A stretch of DNA of 64,000 nt. Source: Alphaproteobacteria bacterium HGW-Alphaproteobacteria-7 (GTDB taxonomy: Bacteria; Pseudomonadota; Alphaproteobacteria; Sphingomonadales; Sphingomonadaceae). This document shows, piece after piece, positions 6,862 through 16,297 of this stretch. The position numbers and the translations under genes were made by a program. Position 1 is the stretch's first letter. Each line of letters opens with the position of its first letter. Where the stretch lies: positions 40,625 through 104,624 of the forward strand of contig PHEB01000008.1 in NCBI GenBank assembly GCA_002842735.1. Reading direction: 5' to 3'. Under the pieces are notes generated by a model. The model made no database searches. It worked only from the letters and a program-made list of their open reading frames with translations, and was not told where the DNA came from.

Positions 6862-8136
6862 TTAACCAAGCTGTGCCAGATTGAGCGCATCGAGCAAGGC
6901 CAGCCGTGCCGAAATGACGCTGTTTGCGAGATTTTCCGAACCCAGATCGGCCGGATCGATCTGTTCGGGCCAATGCGCAGCGATGGTGCGTTCGATCAGT
7001 TCGGCTTTGGCTTCGGTAAGCAGGAAGCGCGGATCGACTGTGGCCGGGTCGCATACCACTCGCAGCCGCAGGCAGGCCGGGCCGCCACCGTTTGCCATCG
7101 ACTGTTTCACATCGACCGGGATTACCTGCCGGATCGGGCCATTCCCGGCGAGCAACGCTTGCGCCCAAGCCCATACGCTGGCGCTTTCACGGCATTCCTC
7201 GGGCACGATCAGCGTCATGCTGCCATCGGGAAGAGTCAGGAGCTGCGCGTTAAACAGATAGGTGCGGATCGCCTCTTGCAGCGAGACGGCGCTCGACGGC
7301 ACCTCGACCACTTCGAGCGCAGGGAAGGCGGTGCGGATTGCGTCATAGGCCCGCTGCTGGTTGGCAAAGGCTTCGGCATGGGTGAACAGCACCGGGCCAT
7401 TCGCGACCGCGACCACATCATTGTGGAACGCGCCTGCTTCAATCGCAGCCGGATTCTGTTCGATGAACACGGTGCGCGCCGGATCAAGCCCGTGCGCGCG
7501 CGCCACAAGACGGCTGGCCTGTTCGTGCTGGCGCGCGGGGAAGCGCCCGCCCCCCGTCTCAAAAGGCTGTTTGCCATAGACGAACACCTCGACACCCGGC
7601 GCAGCGTGGCTTTCGCACAATCGCATATGATTGGCCGCGCCTTCATCGCCGAAGCTGGGCGGAACGGCATCGTGGATCGTGAAGTGCCGCGAATCGCCGA
7701 ATGCGATTTCCAGCTGGCGTTTGGTATCGGGCCATTCCTGCGCGCGGTGGAGCATGGTGACGAGGTTGGCCGGCGTCAGGTGGCAACGCCTGTCGGCGGT
7801 ATCCGGGGCGGGGCTGACGGTGGCGGCATTGGCAGTCCACATCGACGATGCCGACCACGGCGCGGCGCGCAATTGCGGCAGCTCGCTGCCGTCCAATGCC
7901 AGCGCCTGCACCAATGCATGGTTGGGGCGAGGCAGGGGCAGCAGGAACCCCTGCACGCCCAGCCGCGCGAGGTTCCCGCGCATCTTCGCCACCCCCTGCA
8001 ACGCCGCCGCGCGCGGGTAAGACGGATCGCCCGCATGGCTGGCGCTGGCGATATTGCCGAGGCTGAGGCCGGCATAATTGTGGCTGGGGCCAACGATCCC
8101 GTCAAAATTGATTTCGGTGAGCATTCCTGTGTCCAT
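6862..8136 (-). CDS. astB: N-succinylarginine dihydrolase
   Basis: AstB converts N2-succinylarginine to N2-succinylornithine, releasing CO2 and two ammonia in the second step of the arginine succinyltransferase pathway. The product (about 424 residues) opens with the family block INFDGIVGPSHNYAGLSLGN. It also contains the FVYGKQPFETGGGRFPARQ segment and NGGGPACLRLRV near the C-terminus, where the family has its catalytic cysteine. Start choice: ATG 8134-8136 or ATG 8122-8124; either keeps the conserved block. A palindromic repeat abuts the upstream ATG and supplies its only purine-rich leader. It is downstream of astA in the same direction. Confidence 0.93.
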   Translation of the reverse strand: MDTGMLTEINFDGIVGPSHNYAGLSLGNIASASHAGDPSYPRAAALQGVAKMRGNLARLGVQGFLLPLPRPNHALVQALALDGSELPQLRAAPWSASSMWTANAATVSPAPDTADRRCHLTPANLVTMLHRAQEWPDTKRQLEIAFGDSRHFTIHDAVPPSFGDEGAANHMRLCESHAAPGVEVFVYGKQPFETGGGRFPARQHEQASRLVARAHGLDPARTVFIEQNPAAIEAGAFHNDVVAVANGPVLFTHAEAFANQQRAYDAIRTAFPALEVVEVPSSAVSLQEAIRTYLFNAQLLTLPDGSMTLIVPEECRESASVWAWAQALLAGNGPIRQVIPVDVKQSMANGGGPACLRLRVVCDPATVDPRFLLTEAKAELIERTIAAHWPEQIDPADLGSENLANSVISARLALLDALNLAQLG

Positions 8137-8138
8137 CC

Positions 8139-8242
8139 CGTCATTGCGAGCGACCGCAAGGTCGCGCGGCAATCCATGATCGAACCTTGCGGCAAGCGGG
8201 CGGGCCATGGATCGCCGCGTCGCTGCGCTCCTCGCGATGACG
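8139..8242. repeat. Paired-palindrome repeat, family A, copy 1 (CGTCATTGCGAG)
   Basis: It begins CGTCATTGCGAGCGACCGCA and ends with the inverse CTCCTCGCGATGACG, with inner arms GCAATCCATGATC and CCATGGATCGC. The whole element can fold as a long imperfect hairpin. The same family occurs at 43415-43514 and 58926-59013. It lies between astA and astB and directly touches the astB start. Confidence 0.8.
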
Positions 8243-8250
8243 AGGGAGAG

Positions 8251-9267
8251 TTACCGCGCCACGCTCCACACGGTATCGCCCTCGCTCACATCGAGCAGAT
8301 CGGCGCTGGCCGAATCGATTGCGATGCCGCCGTCTGCGTCCAGCACCCTCGCACCAAAGCAGGCGCGGAAGGTGCCGAGCTGGCCGGTGGCAAGGATCGC
8401 CCGTTCACCTTCGCTGGCTGAAAGCGCGGTCACACTCGCCCGAACGCTGCCCTTCACGCTGGTCACATCATCGGTATGCGCAACCATGGTCGGCCCGCCA
8501 TCGAAGATATCGACATAGCCATCGTGGCGGAAGCCTTCGTTTTCTAGCATCCGCATCGCCGCGCGTCCGGTGGGGTGGGGCACGCCGATCACGCTGCGCG
8601 CATCATCATCAAGCATGGCGATATAGACCGGGTGTTTGGGCATCAGATCAGCGATGAACTGGTTGCCGTTGATCGCGTTGAAATAATCCGCATCCTGAAA
8701 ACTCATCCCGAAGAACCGGCCTGCGACCCCGTCCCAGAACGGCGATCCGCCGCGTTCGTCAATGATCCCGCGCAGCTCCGCCAGAAGGCGATCGGCAAAC
8801 CGCGCGCGGTGCATCGCCACGAACATATAACGCGACCGGGCGAGCAACAGGCCAAGCCCGCCCGCGCGTTCATTGGGGTGGAGGAATAACCCGCCGACTT
8901 CGCTCGATCCCTCAAGGTCGGTCACGAGGCTGAGCAGCTCGGCGCGCACGGTGCGGTCAAGTTCCTGCGAATACTGGGTCAGGGTGTTGAGGCGATAGGA
9001 ATAGAACGGCCAGCGTTGCCCCACCTTGGTCATCAGCTGACAGGTGCCGCGCACCGTGCCGGTGCGGGCGTTTTCGAGCACCAGCACGAATTGTTCGTCC
9101 ACCAGCTCATCGGCCTCGCGGGCAAAGGCCGCCTCGGCGCGTTCGAGCTTGGCCTTCAATGCGGCGCGGTCTGGCGGCAGGTTGGTGAAGCCCCCGCCGG
9201 TCAGCTTGGCCATTTCGTAGAGCGCCTCAAGATCGGCGGCACGCGCGGCGCGCAGGCGGAAGGTCAC
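8251..9267 (-). CDS. astA: Arginine N-succinyltransferase
   Basis: AstA transfers succinyl from succinyl-CoA to the alpha-amino group of arginine, the first step of AST catabolism. The 338-residue length and sequence match the family. It has an N-terminal GNAT-like region (RAARAADLEALYEMAKLTGGGFTNLP), SSEVGGLFLHPNERAGGLGLLLARSRYMF, FWDGVAGRFFGMSF and MLENEGFRHDGYVDIFDGGPTM. It starts with GTG (9265-9267), overlapping the stop of the M20 gene by four bases, so translation is coupled. Confidence 0.95.
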   Translation of the reverse strand: MTFRLRAARAADLEALYEMAKLTGGGFTNLPPDRAALKAKLERAEAAFAREADELVDEQFVLVLENARTGTVRGTCQLMTKVGQRWPFYSYRLNTLTQYSQELDRTVRAELLSLVTDLEGSSEVGGLFLHPNERAGGLGLLLARSRYMFVAMHRARFADRLLAELRGIIDERGGSPFWDGVAGRFFGMSFQDADYFNAINGNQFIADLMPKHPVYIAMLDDDARSVIGVPHPTGRAAMRMLENEGFRHDGYVDIFDGGPTMVAHTDDVTSVKGSVRASVTALSASEGERAILATGQLGTFRACFGARVLDADGGIAIDSASADLLDVSEGDTVWSVAR

Positions 9268-10472
9268 GATATTGCTCCCTGTTCTAAATGGCCCATTGCG
9301 AGTCGCTCGATCACGCGGGCGGATAACGCCGCGCGCTCCGCAAGGCTGGGGACGATCAGATATTCGTCAGGGCTGTGGATCGCGCCGCCGCGCACGCCCA
9401 TGGTGTCGACCACCGGGACGCCGCAGGCCGCGATATTATTGCCATCGCACACCCCGCCGGTCGATTGCCAGCGGATATCCTGCCCCAGTTCGGCGCCGCA
9501 TTGGCGCACCAGATCGAACAGCTTTTGCGCGGCGTCATCGACCTTCTTGGGCGGGCGGGTCACGCCGCCGTGGCGATGGGTGGTGACTTGATGAACGGCT
9601 TCAATATCGTCTAACAACGTGCTGAGATAACGCTCGAACCCTTCCATCGCCGTGGTCGATTTCGGGCGGATGTTGAAACGCAAAACCGCATGGTCGGGCA
9701 CGACATTATTCGCCGCGCCGCCTTCCAGTTTGGCCGGGTTGATGGTGAGATCATCACGCTCCAGCGCCTTTAACCGCAGGACCAGATCGGCGGCGGCGAC
9801 AATCGCATTGCGCCCTTCATGCGGATTGCGCCCGGCGTGGGCGGATTTGCCGGTGATCGTGATCGAATAATTGCCCGTGCCGCCGCGTTCATGCGCCAGC
9901 GTCCCATCGGGCAGGGCGGCCGGTTCATAGGTCAGCGCGGCGAGTTTGCCTGCTGCCAGTTCGGCAATCAGCGCGGAGCTGGCGAGCGAACCGGTTTCCT
10001 CGTCGGCATTGACCAGCACATCATAGCCGAGGCTGGAGGCGCTGGCGGTCTGCTCAAACGCGATCAGCGCGTGCAGCATCACCGCGATCCCGCCCTTCAT
10101 ATCGGCCACGCCGGGGCCGTTCAGTGTTTGATCGTCCAGCCAGCGCTGCTGCTGGAAGGCATGATCGGCGGGGAACACCGTGTCCATATGCCCGGTCAAC
10201 AGGATGCGGCGGTTGGCCTGCGGGCGCACCCGCACCACCAGATGCTGGCCGTGCGGCTTGTCGAACGCGCTGCCATCGGCGGCAATCGCGGTGACGGGGG
10301 CGGGGGCGATCATCTCCACCGTGCCGGGCAGCGCGGCGAATGCCTCAGCCAGTGCGGCGGCCTGCTGGGCGAGGCCGGGCAGATTGCCGGTGCCGGTGTT
10401 GATCGCGCTCCACGCCTGCACCTGCGCCAGCATGGCGGCGGCATCAAAGGCGGACGGTGTGATCGCGGTCAT
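9264..10472 (-). CDS. M20-family metallohydrolase in the AST operon
   Basis: This 402-residue zinc-dependent amidohydrolase is of the CPG2/ArgE/DapE type. Metal and catalytic motifs are visible: GHMDTVFP (about residues 93-100), GVADMKGG and DEETGS, plus the insertion dimerisation domain with NVVPDHAVLRFNIR. It is the first gene of the astA-astB operon. The AST pathway needs a desuccinylase (AstE, an M14-like enzyme), and none is seen here. A role of this M20 enzyme in removing succinyl or another acyl group from the pathway product is a reasonable inference, not shown. It starts at ATG 10470-10472. Confidence 0.85.
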   Translation of the reverse strand: MTAITPSAFDAAAMLAQVQAWSAINTGTGNLPGLAQQAAALAEAFAALPGTVEMIAPAPVTAIAADGSAFDKPHGQHLVVRVRPQANRRILLTGHMDTVFPADHAFQQQRWLDDQTLNGPGVADMKGGIAVMLHALIAFEQTASASSLGYDVLVNADEETGSLASSALIAELAAGKLAALTYEPAALPDGTLAHERGGTGNYSITITGKSAHAGRNPHEGRNAIVAAADLVLRLKALERDDLTINPAKLEGGAANNVVPDHAVLRFNIRPKSTTAMEGFERYLSTLLDDIEAVHQVTTHRHGGVTRPPKKVDDAAQKLFDLVRQCGAELGQDIRWQSTGGVCDGNNIAACGVPVVDTMGVRGGAIHSPDEYLIVPSLAERAALSARVIERLAMGHLEQGAIS

Positions 10473-10595
10473 CCCCCACCTCTAGCCGCGTGTGCGCGCC
10501 AGTCCAACCCGTTGCAAAGTGCGCAGCCCTGCGCCATAGGGTCAGCCGTCCTCTCCTCCCCAGGTCTGCCCCACGCCAGCACCACGAGGACTTGA

Positions 10596-12698
10596 ATGAC
10601 TGACATGACCACCCGCGCCGGAATTGCGATTGATTCCCGCTTGGCGGCTTTCCTTGAAACGCAAGTTTTGACCCCGCTGGGCCGCGATGTTGCGGCGTTC
10701 TGGCAGGGCTTTGCCGCGCTGCTGGCGGAGTTTGCCCCGCGCAATGCGGCGCTGCTGGCGAGGCGCGATGAATTCCAGGCGCAGATCGACGCATGGCACG
10801 TCGCGCAGGCTGGAAAGCCTCATGATCCAGCGTCTTACAAGGCATTTCTCGAAAGCGTCGGATATCTGGTGCCCGAGCCGGGTGACTTCCAGATCGGTAC
10901 GCAGAATGTCGATCCCGAAATCGCCACGATGGCCGGGCCGCAGTTGGTGGTGCCGATCCTCAACGCGCGGTTTCTGTTGAATGCGGCAAATGCGCGCTGG
11001 GGCAGCCTGTATGATGCGTTTTACGGCACCGATGTGCTCGATGCGCCTCCGGCACAGCCAGGCGGCTATGACGCGGCGCGCGGCGCGGCGGTGATTGCGC
11101 GCGGGCGGCAGTTTCTTGATTCTGCCTTCCCACTCGCAGGCGGTGCCAGTTGGGCGGATTTGACCGCGCGCGAGGGCATCACGCTGGCCGACCCGGCGCA
11201 GTATATCGGCAGGACTGAAAAGGGCGTATTGTTTAAAAATAATGGCCTGCACGTCGAAGTGGTGTTCGATTCCACCACTCCTGTCGGCGCGACTGACCGC
11301 GCCGGGATCGCCGACATCATGGTCGAATCCGCGCTCACCACCATTGCCGATTGTGAAGATTCGGTCGCTGCGGTCGATGCCGAGGACAAGCTTGCCGCCT
11401 ACACCAACTGGCTGGGCGTGATCCGCGGCACGCTGGAGGAAAGTTTTGAAAAGGGCGGGCGCACGCTCACCCGAAGGCTGGCGGGCGACAAGGTCTATAC
11501 CGCGCCCGATGGCTCCACCCACGCGCTGCCGGGCCGCAGCCTGCTGTTCGTGCGCAATGTCGGCCACCTGATGACCAATCCGGCGATCCGGCTTTCCGAC
11601 GGCTCCGAAGTGCCGGAAGGCATTATGGACGCGGTGTTCACCAGCGCGATCAGCACGCTCGATGTCGAGGGCCACGGCATCTACGGCAACTCGCGCTGCG
11701 GATCGATCTACATCGTCAAACCCAAGATGCACGGGCCGGAAGAATGCGCCTTCACCAATGACCTGTTCGATGCGGTGGAAGACCTGCTCGGCTTGCCGCG
11801 CCACACGATCAAGGTGGGCGTGATGGATGAAGAACGCCGCACCAGCGCCAACCTTGCCGCCTGTATCCATGCGGTGCGTGACCGGATCGTATTCATCAAC
11901 ACCGGCTTTCTTGATCGCACCGGGGACGAGATTCACACCTCGATGCGCGCCGGGCCGATGCTGCGCAAGGGCGCGATGAAGGGGGCGGACTGGCTGCGCG
12001 CCTATGAAGCAAGGAACGTCGCCATCGGCCTCAAGCACGGCCTGTCGGGCAAGGCGCAGATCGGCAAGGGCATGTGGGCCGCGCCCGATCTGATGGGGCA
12101 GATGATGGTCGAGAAAATTGGCCACCTGAAGGCGGGTGCGAACACCGCGTGGGTGCCATCCCCCACCGCCGCGACGCTGCACGCGCTGCATTATCACGCG
12201 GTGGACGTGTTCGCGGTGCAGAAGGAATTGCCCGAAGCGCCGGGGCTGGACGCGCTGCTGACGATCCCGCTGGCTGGTGGTGCGAACTGGTCGGACGAGG
12301 AACTGCGCGAGGAAATCGACAATAATTGCCAGGGGCTGCTTGGCTATGTGGTCCGCTGGATCGATCAGGGGGTGGGCTGTTCCAAGGTGCCCGACATCAA
12401 TGATGTTGGCCTGATGGAAGACCGCGCGACCTTGCGCATCGCCTCGCAACACATCGCCAACTGGCTGCTGCACGGAGTGGTTTCCGAAGCGCAGGTGATG
12501 GATTCGCTCGCCCGCATGGCCGCCAAGGTCGATGCCCAGAACGCGGGCGATCCGCTCTATGTGCCGCTGACGGGGAACGAAGACGGCGCGGCATTCAGCG
12601 CGGCAAAGGACTTGATCTTCAAGGGGGTGGACCAGCCGAGCGGCTATACCGAACCGCTGCTCCACGCGTGGCGGCAGGTAGCGAAGGGGCAAGGCTAA
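10596..12698 (+). CDS. glcB: Malate synthase G
   Basis: The enzyme condenses glyoxylate and acetyl-CoA to malate, feeding C2 compounds into the TCA cycle. At 700 residues it has the long G-isoform length. Recognisable blocks are [26 protein letters not shown] (acidic Mg site region), [61 protein letters not shown] and [11 protein letters not shown]. It is a monocistronic gene divergent from the AST operon, with a paired-palindrome repeat shortly after its stop. No aceA lies nearby. Confidence 0.97.
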   Translation: MTDMTTRAGIAIDSRLAAFLETQVLTPLGRDVAAFWQGFAALLAEFAPRNAALLARRDEFQAQIDAWHVAQAGKPHDPASYKAFLESVGYLVPEPGDFQIGTQNVDPEIATMAGPQLVVPILNARFLLNAANARWGSLYDAFYGTDVLDAPPAQPGGYDAARGAAVIARGRQFLDSAFPLAGGASWADLTAREGITLADPAQYIGRTEKGVLFKNNGLHVEVVFDSTTPVGATDRAGIADIMVESALTTIADCEDSVAAVDAEDKLAAYTNWLGVIRGTLEESFEKGGRTLTRRLAGDKVYTAPDGSTHALPGRSLLFVRNVGHLMTNPAIRLSDGSEVPEGIMDAVFTSAISTLDVEGHGIYGNSRCGSIYIVKPKMHGPEECAFTNDLFDAVEDLLGLPRHTIKVGVMDEERRTSANLAACIHAVRDRIVFINTGFLDRTGDEIHTSMRAGPMLRKGAMKGADWLRAYEARNVAIGLKHGLSGKAQIGKGMWAAPDLMGQMMVEKIGHLKAGANTAWVPSPTAATLHALHYHAVDVFAVQKELPEAPGLDALLTIPLAGGANWSDEELREEIDNNCQGLLGYVVRWIDQGVGCSKVPDINDVGLMEDRATLRIASQHIANWLLHGVVSEAQVMDSLARMAAKVDAQNAGDPLYVPLTGNEDGAAFSAAKDLIFKGVDQPSGYTEPLLHAWRQVAKGQG

Positions 12699-12759
12699 GA
12701 CGCGCCGTTGCCGAGCGCGACGAAGGCAACTCGGAAAGTGGGTAGTTTTTGCCCGTCTG

Positions 12760-12841
12760 CGTCACCCCAGCGAAAGCTGGGGCCCAGGGCTACAAGGTGC
12801 TGCGCTGGCCGCCTGAGATCCCAGCCTTTGCTGGGATGACG
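12760..12841. repeat. Paired-palindrome repeat, family B, copy 1 (CCCCAGCGAAAGCTGGGG)
   Basis: The hairpin CGTCACCCCAGCGAAAGCTGGGG and a second arm GATCCCAGCCTTTGCTGGGATGACG bracket a variable centre. Related copies are at 43310-43391 and 53616-53696, and a variant lies inside cysS. It sits between the convergent ends of glcB and rsmA and may act as a terminator. Confidence 0.8.
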
Positions 12842-12863
12842 ATGGACAGCAGCCATGTGGCCG

Positions 12864-13694
12864 CTAGCGGTTATTCACCAAGGCCCGCGCCACGCTCACA
12901 AACTCGTCCACACTCACCGTCTCTGCCCGCCGCGTCTCGTCGATCCCCAGCGCCGCCAAGGCTTCCAGCGCTCCCGGAACGCCCTTCAGGCTCTGGCGCA
13001 GCATCTTTCGGCGTTGGCCGAAGGCGGCTTCGCTCAACCGTTCGAGCATTCGGGCCGATACGCCATCGGGCATCGCGGTGGGGGTGACGTGGACAACCGC
13101 GCTCATCACCTTGGGCGCGGGGGTGAAGGCGCTGCGGTGGACTTTCATCGCAAGGCGTGCGTCGGAGCGCCACTGCGCCAGCACCGCCAACCGCCCATAG
13201 GCATCGTCGCCTGCTGCGGCCACGATTCGGTCGGCCACTTCGCGCTGGAACATCAGGGTGAGCGATTGCCACAGCGGCGGCCAATTTTCGCCCGATAGCC
13301 AGCGCACGAACAGCGCGGTGCCGACATTGTAGGGCAGGTTCGACAAGACGTGGAACGGCGCGCCAAGCATCAGTGCATTGTGATCGATTTTGAGCGCATC
13401 GCCTTCGATAACAGTGAGTTGCCCGGGGAAGCTGCCCCCCAGTTCAACCAGCGCGGGCAGGCAGCGACGGTCCATTTCGATCGCGGTGACGCGCGCTCCG
13501 GCCCTGAGAAGCGCTCGCGTCAACCCGCCGGGGCCGGGGCCAACTTCGAGCACCTGCGCGCCCGCAAGATCGCCCGGCAGCGCCGCGATCCGCGCCAGAA
13601 GCTGTTCATCGAGCAGGAAATTCTGTCCCAACGCCTTGGACGCGGCGAGGCCATGGCGTTGAATAACCTCACGGATCGGGGGAAGGTCAGGCAC
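12864..13694 (-). CDS. rsmA: 16S rRNA dimethyladenosine transferase RsmA (KsgA)
   Basis: RsmA dimethylates two adjacent adenines in helix 45 of 16S rRNA late in 30S assembly. The 276-residue protein has LGQNFLLDEQLL near the N-terminus, the SAM loop VLEVGPGPGGLT, the acidic E-M-D (IEMDRR), GDALK and the catalytic NLPYN motif. It starts with GTG (13692-13694), overlapping the end of pdxA by eight bases. It is the last gene of an lptD-surA-pdxA-rsmA cluster that keeps the enterobacterial order. Confidence 0.97.
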   Translation of the reverse strand: MPDLPPIREVIQRHGLAASKALGQNFLLDEQLLARIAALPGDLAGAQVLEVGPGPGGLTRALLRAGARVTAIEMDRRCLPALVELGGSFPGQLTVIEGDALKIDHNALMLGAPFHVLSNLPYNVGTALFVRWLSGENWPPLWQSLTLMFQREVADRIVAAAGDDAYGRLAVLAQWRSDARLAMKVHRSAFTPAPKVMSAVVHVTPTAMPDGVSARMLERLSEAAFGQRRKMLRQSLKGVPGALEALAALGIDETRRAETVSVDEFVSVARALVNNR

Positions 13695-14718
13695 GCGCCG
13701 CCGCCCGCGCCTTCGCCATATCCGCCGCCATCACAATCGCCGCCGCCATCGCGCCGGGATCGGCGACGCCTTTGCCTGCGATGTCGAAGGCGGTGCCATG
13801 ATCGGGTGAGGTGCGGATGATCGGCAGGCCCAGCGTCACGTTCACGCCTTCATCAACCTCCAATGCTTTCAGGGGGATAAGCGCCTGATCGTGATACATG
13901 CACAGCGCCGCGTCATAGGTTCCGCGCATCCTTGGCGTGAACAGTGCATCGCCGGGGACGGGGCCGAAGGCGGCGATCCCATCGGCCTGCAAGGCGGCGA
14001 TGGCGGGCGCAATCACGCGCGCTTCTTCATCCCCGAATTGCCCGCCTTCGCCCGCGTGGGGGTTCAGCGCCGCAATCGCAAGGCGCGGGGCCAACACCCC
14101 GAAATCGCGACGTAATCCGGCTGCGACAATGCGCGCCTTGTGGGCGATCAGGTCGGACGAAAGCAGCCCCGGCACCTTGGCCAGCGGCACGTGGACGGTC
14201 AGCGGCACGGTGCGCAAAGATGGCCCCGCCAGCATCATCACCGCATCGCGCCAACCCATGCCGCAGGCGTCGGCGAGAAATTCGGTCTGCCCCGGATAGT
14301 CCCAGCCGATGGCGGACAAGGCACCCTTGGCCACCGGCGCTGTCACCAGCCCTACAGCGACCTCGGTCAGCGCGAATTTTGCCCCCCGGTTTAGCGAGGC
14401 AAGCGCCATTCGAGCGCCCTCCGAAGTCGGGCAACCGGGGGTCAAGGGGGCATCAAGCCCGGTCAAGACCGGCAGTCCTACAGCCGCAGCGGCGATTGCC
14501 TCGGCTGGATCGGCAATCGGCACGATCGGGCAGTCGATCCGCAGCCTTTCAGCGCACGCGCGCAGCAATTCCGGCCCGCCGACCACAAAGGCGAGCGGTG
14601 CGCGCCGTTCTGCCCGCAGCCGCGCCCACGCGCCAAGGATGACCTCAGGCCCGATCCCGGCCGGATCGCCAAGTGTGATCGCCAACGGGCCGAGCGGAGA
14701 TGTGGGCGCCGCGTTCAA
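13687..14718 (-). CDS. pdxA: 4-hydroxythreonine-4-phosphate dehydrogenase
   Basis: PdxA oxidises 4-phosphohydroxy-L-threonine in the DXP-dependent pathway to pyridoxal phosphate. The 343-residue protein has LAITLGDPAGIGPEVIL, the GQTEFLADACG block, NPHAGEGGQFGDEE and YHDQALIPLKAL with the metal-ligand histidines, and RTSPDHGTAFDIAGKG. It starts at a TTG overlapping the surA stop (TTGA), implying translational coupling. Confidence 0.97.
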   Translation of the reverse strand: MNAAPTSPLGPLAITLGDPAGIGPEVILGAWARLRAERRAPLAFVVGGPELLRACAERLRIDCPIVPIADPAEAIAAAAVGLPVLTGLDAPLTPGCPTSEGARMALASLNRGAKFALTEVAVGLVTAPVAKGALSAIGWDYPGQTEFLADACGMGWRDAVMMLAGPSLRTVPLTVHVPLAKVPGLLSSDLIAHKARIVAAGLRRDFGVLAPRLAIAALNPHAGEGGQFGDEEARVIAPAIAALQADGIAAFGPVPGDALFTPRMRGTYDAALCMYHDQALIPLKALEVDEGVNVTLGLPIIRTSPDHGTAFDIAGKGVADPGAMAAAIVMAADMAKARAAARA

Positions 14719-16088
14719 TTGTACTCGATATAGGCGTCGTTACGCAGATCGCGCAGGTAGCGCAGGGCGCGCTTGTTGACGCGTTCCTCCTCGATCTGGT
14801 CCATCACCGCCGCGAAGGTCGGTGCGCCTGCATCTGCCGGATCATCACGCCCGCACACCATCAGCACCCGCACGCCTTCCTGAATCCCGCCAAACAATGG
14901 GGTCGCCTGACCGATCTGGAGGTTGAGGATGATCGCGCGCAGCTGTTCGGGCAGCGTCGCGGCCTTGATCTGCTCGTTTGTGACGACATCGGCCCCGATT
15001 GCGGCGGCGCCGGCCTCCACATCCCCGCAACCGCGCAGACTTTCGATATAGGCACTAAATTGCGTGACCCGCGCTTCGGCCTGTTCCTGCGTCACATCGG
15101 GAGCGAAACTGATCGAGATCTGTTTGAGGCTGAGCAGTGCCTCGTTGGGATCGGCCATCAGCACCTGGCGTTTGTTGATCAGATAGAGGATCGAAAAACC
15201 GCCGGGAATCTCGATCGGGCCCTGCAATTGGCCCGGAATCATCGTTCGCGCTGCGGCACCCAGCTGCGGCGGCAATTGCCCCAGCCTTACCCAGCCCAGA
15301 TCGCCGCCGACCACCGCTGTGGTCGCTTCGGAAAATTGCCGCGCATAGGCGACAAAGCTGCCGCCCGCCTGCAATTGTTCCATAATCTGCTGCGCGTTGT
15401 TCAACACCGCAGCGCGGTTTTCCGCCGTGGATGTCAGGAAGATTTCGCCCAGCCGGTATTCATCGGTGCCCTTGGCTTCATTGAGCCGTTGGAGGACGTC
15501 GTTGACCTCGTCGGCCGAGACATTGACGAACGGCATGATATTGCGCCGCACCAGATTTTCCCACGCCACTTCGCCTTCGATCTGGCGTTTGAGCGATGCG
15601 GGCGAGGAACCGACTGAGATCAGGTATTCGTCCATCTTCTTCGGTTCACTGCCGAAATTCTGCCCGGCGAGCTGTTGATAGGTTTGTTCAACCTCCTCGC
15701 GCGCTACTGCCATATCGGCAGCGGCGGCGGCCTGAATCTTGAGCGTTTCGTCGATCAGGTTGCGCAGCACCTGCACCCGCAGCCGCAGCAATTCCTCGCC
15801 CTCGATCGGGGCGTCGGATGCCGCGGTGACGAGCGCGACGCGCTGATCAATATCGGTGCCGGTGATGACAAAACCATTGACCACCGCCGTTGCCGTGCGG
15901 CGGTCGGGATCAGCCTTGCCGAACAGGGTGATATCTTCGGGCAGGCCAAAGGGATTATCGGCGGTCGGAACTGCTACGGTCTGCGCCGGAGCAGCGACCG
16001 GCGCCACCGCCAGCCCGACAAGGCCCACCGCCACCATCGCGGCTGCGGTTCTGCCCAACTGGGTCTTGGAAAACAGCTTCACATTCAC
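14715..16088 (-). CDS. surA: SurA-type periplasmic chaperone / peptidyl-prolyl isomerase
   Basis: SurA escorts outer-membrane proteins through the periplasm. The 457-residue product has a signal peptide (about residues 1-36), an N-terminal SurA helical domain (VVNGFVITGTDIDQRVAL; RNLIDETLKIQAA) and a parvulin-type domain (YRLGEIFLTST, FVAYARQFSEATTA, GGDLGWVRLGQLPPQL). A C-terminal helical segment completes it. The start is a GTG at 16086-16088. It follows lptD in the operon, which fits its role in LptD maturation in other bacteria. Confidence 0.93.
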   Translation of the reverse strand: MNVKLFSKTQLGRTAAAMVAVGLVGLAVAPVAAPAQTVAVPTADNPFGLPEDITLFGKADPDRRTATAVVNGFVITGTDIDQRVALVTAASDAPIEGEELLRLRVQVLRNLIDETLKIQAAAAADMAVAREEVEQTYQQLAGQNFGSEPKKMDEYLISVGSSPASLKRQIEGEVAWENLVRRNIMPFVNVSADEVNDVLQRLNEAKGTDEYRLGEIFLTSTAENRAAVLNNAQQIMEQLQAGGSFVAYARQFSEATTAVVGGDLGWVRLGQLPPQLGAAARTMIPGQLQGPIEIPGGFSILYLINKRQVLMADPNEALLSLKQISISFAPDVTQEQAEARVTQFSAYIESLRGCGDVEAGAAAIGADVVTNEQIKAATLPEQLRAIILNLQIGQATPLFGGIQEGVRVLMVCGRDDPADAGAPTFAAVMDQIEEERVNKRALRYLRDLRNDAYIEYN

Positions 16089-16258
16089 TCGATCAATCCC
16101 GCCTTATGGTCGATAATCCTGCGCAAGCCTTTACGCATAGGGTGCTGTTAGCTCGCATCGGCTGAATGGCAGATGAGTCCTGTCCATCCAGGGTAACACG
16201 TTAGAGTAACACGGCCAGCCACCCATTGGCGTGCCCTTTAACCCGATTTATCCGCGCT

Positions 16259-16294
16259 GCCAATTCATGTGCCAATTCATGTGCCAATTCGTGC
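16259..16294. repeat. Three tandem copies of a 12-bp unit
   Basis: GCCAATTCATGT occurs twice exactly and once as GCCAATTCGTGC, immediately after the lptD stop in the lptD-surA gap. The rest of this 210-bp gap shows no gene. Confidence 0.85.
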
Positions 16295-16297
16295 GCC

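Noticed and set aside
6973..8421. 482-codon frame opposite astB and the end of astA
   Set aside because: Antisense shadow and crosses the family A repeat.
10542..12692. 716-codon open frame on the minus strand opposite malate synthase G
   Set aside because: Codon-bias shadow in GC-rich DNA; no start site or recognisable motif, and glcB on the other strand is unambiguous.
16259..16294. Possible CRISPR
   Set aside because: Unit is only 12 bp with no spacers and no cas genes.
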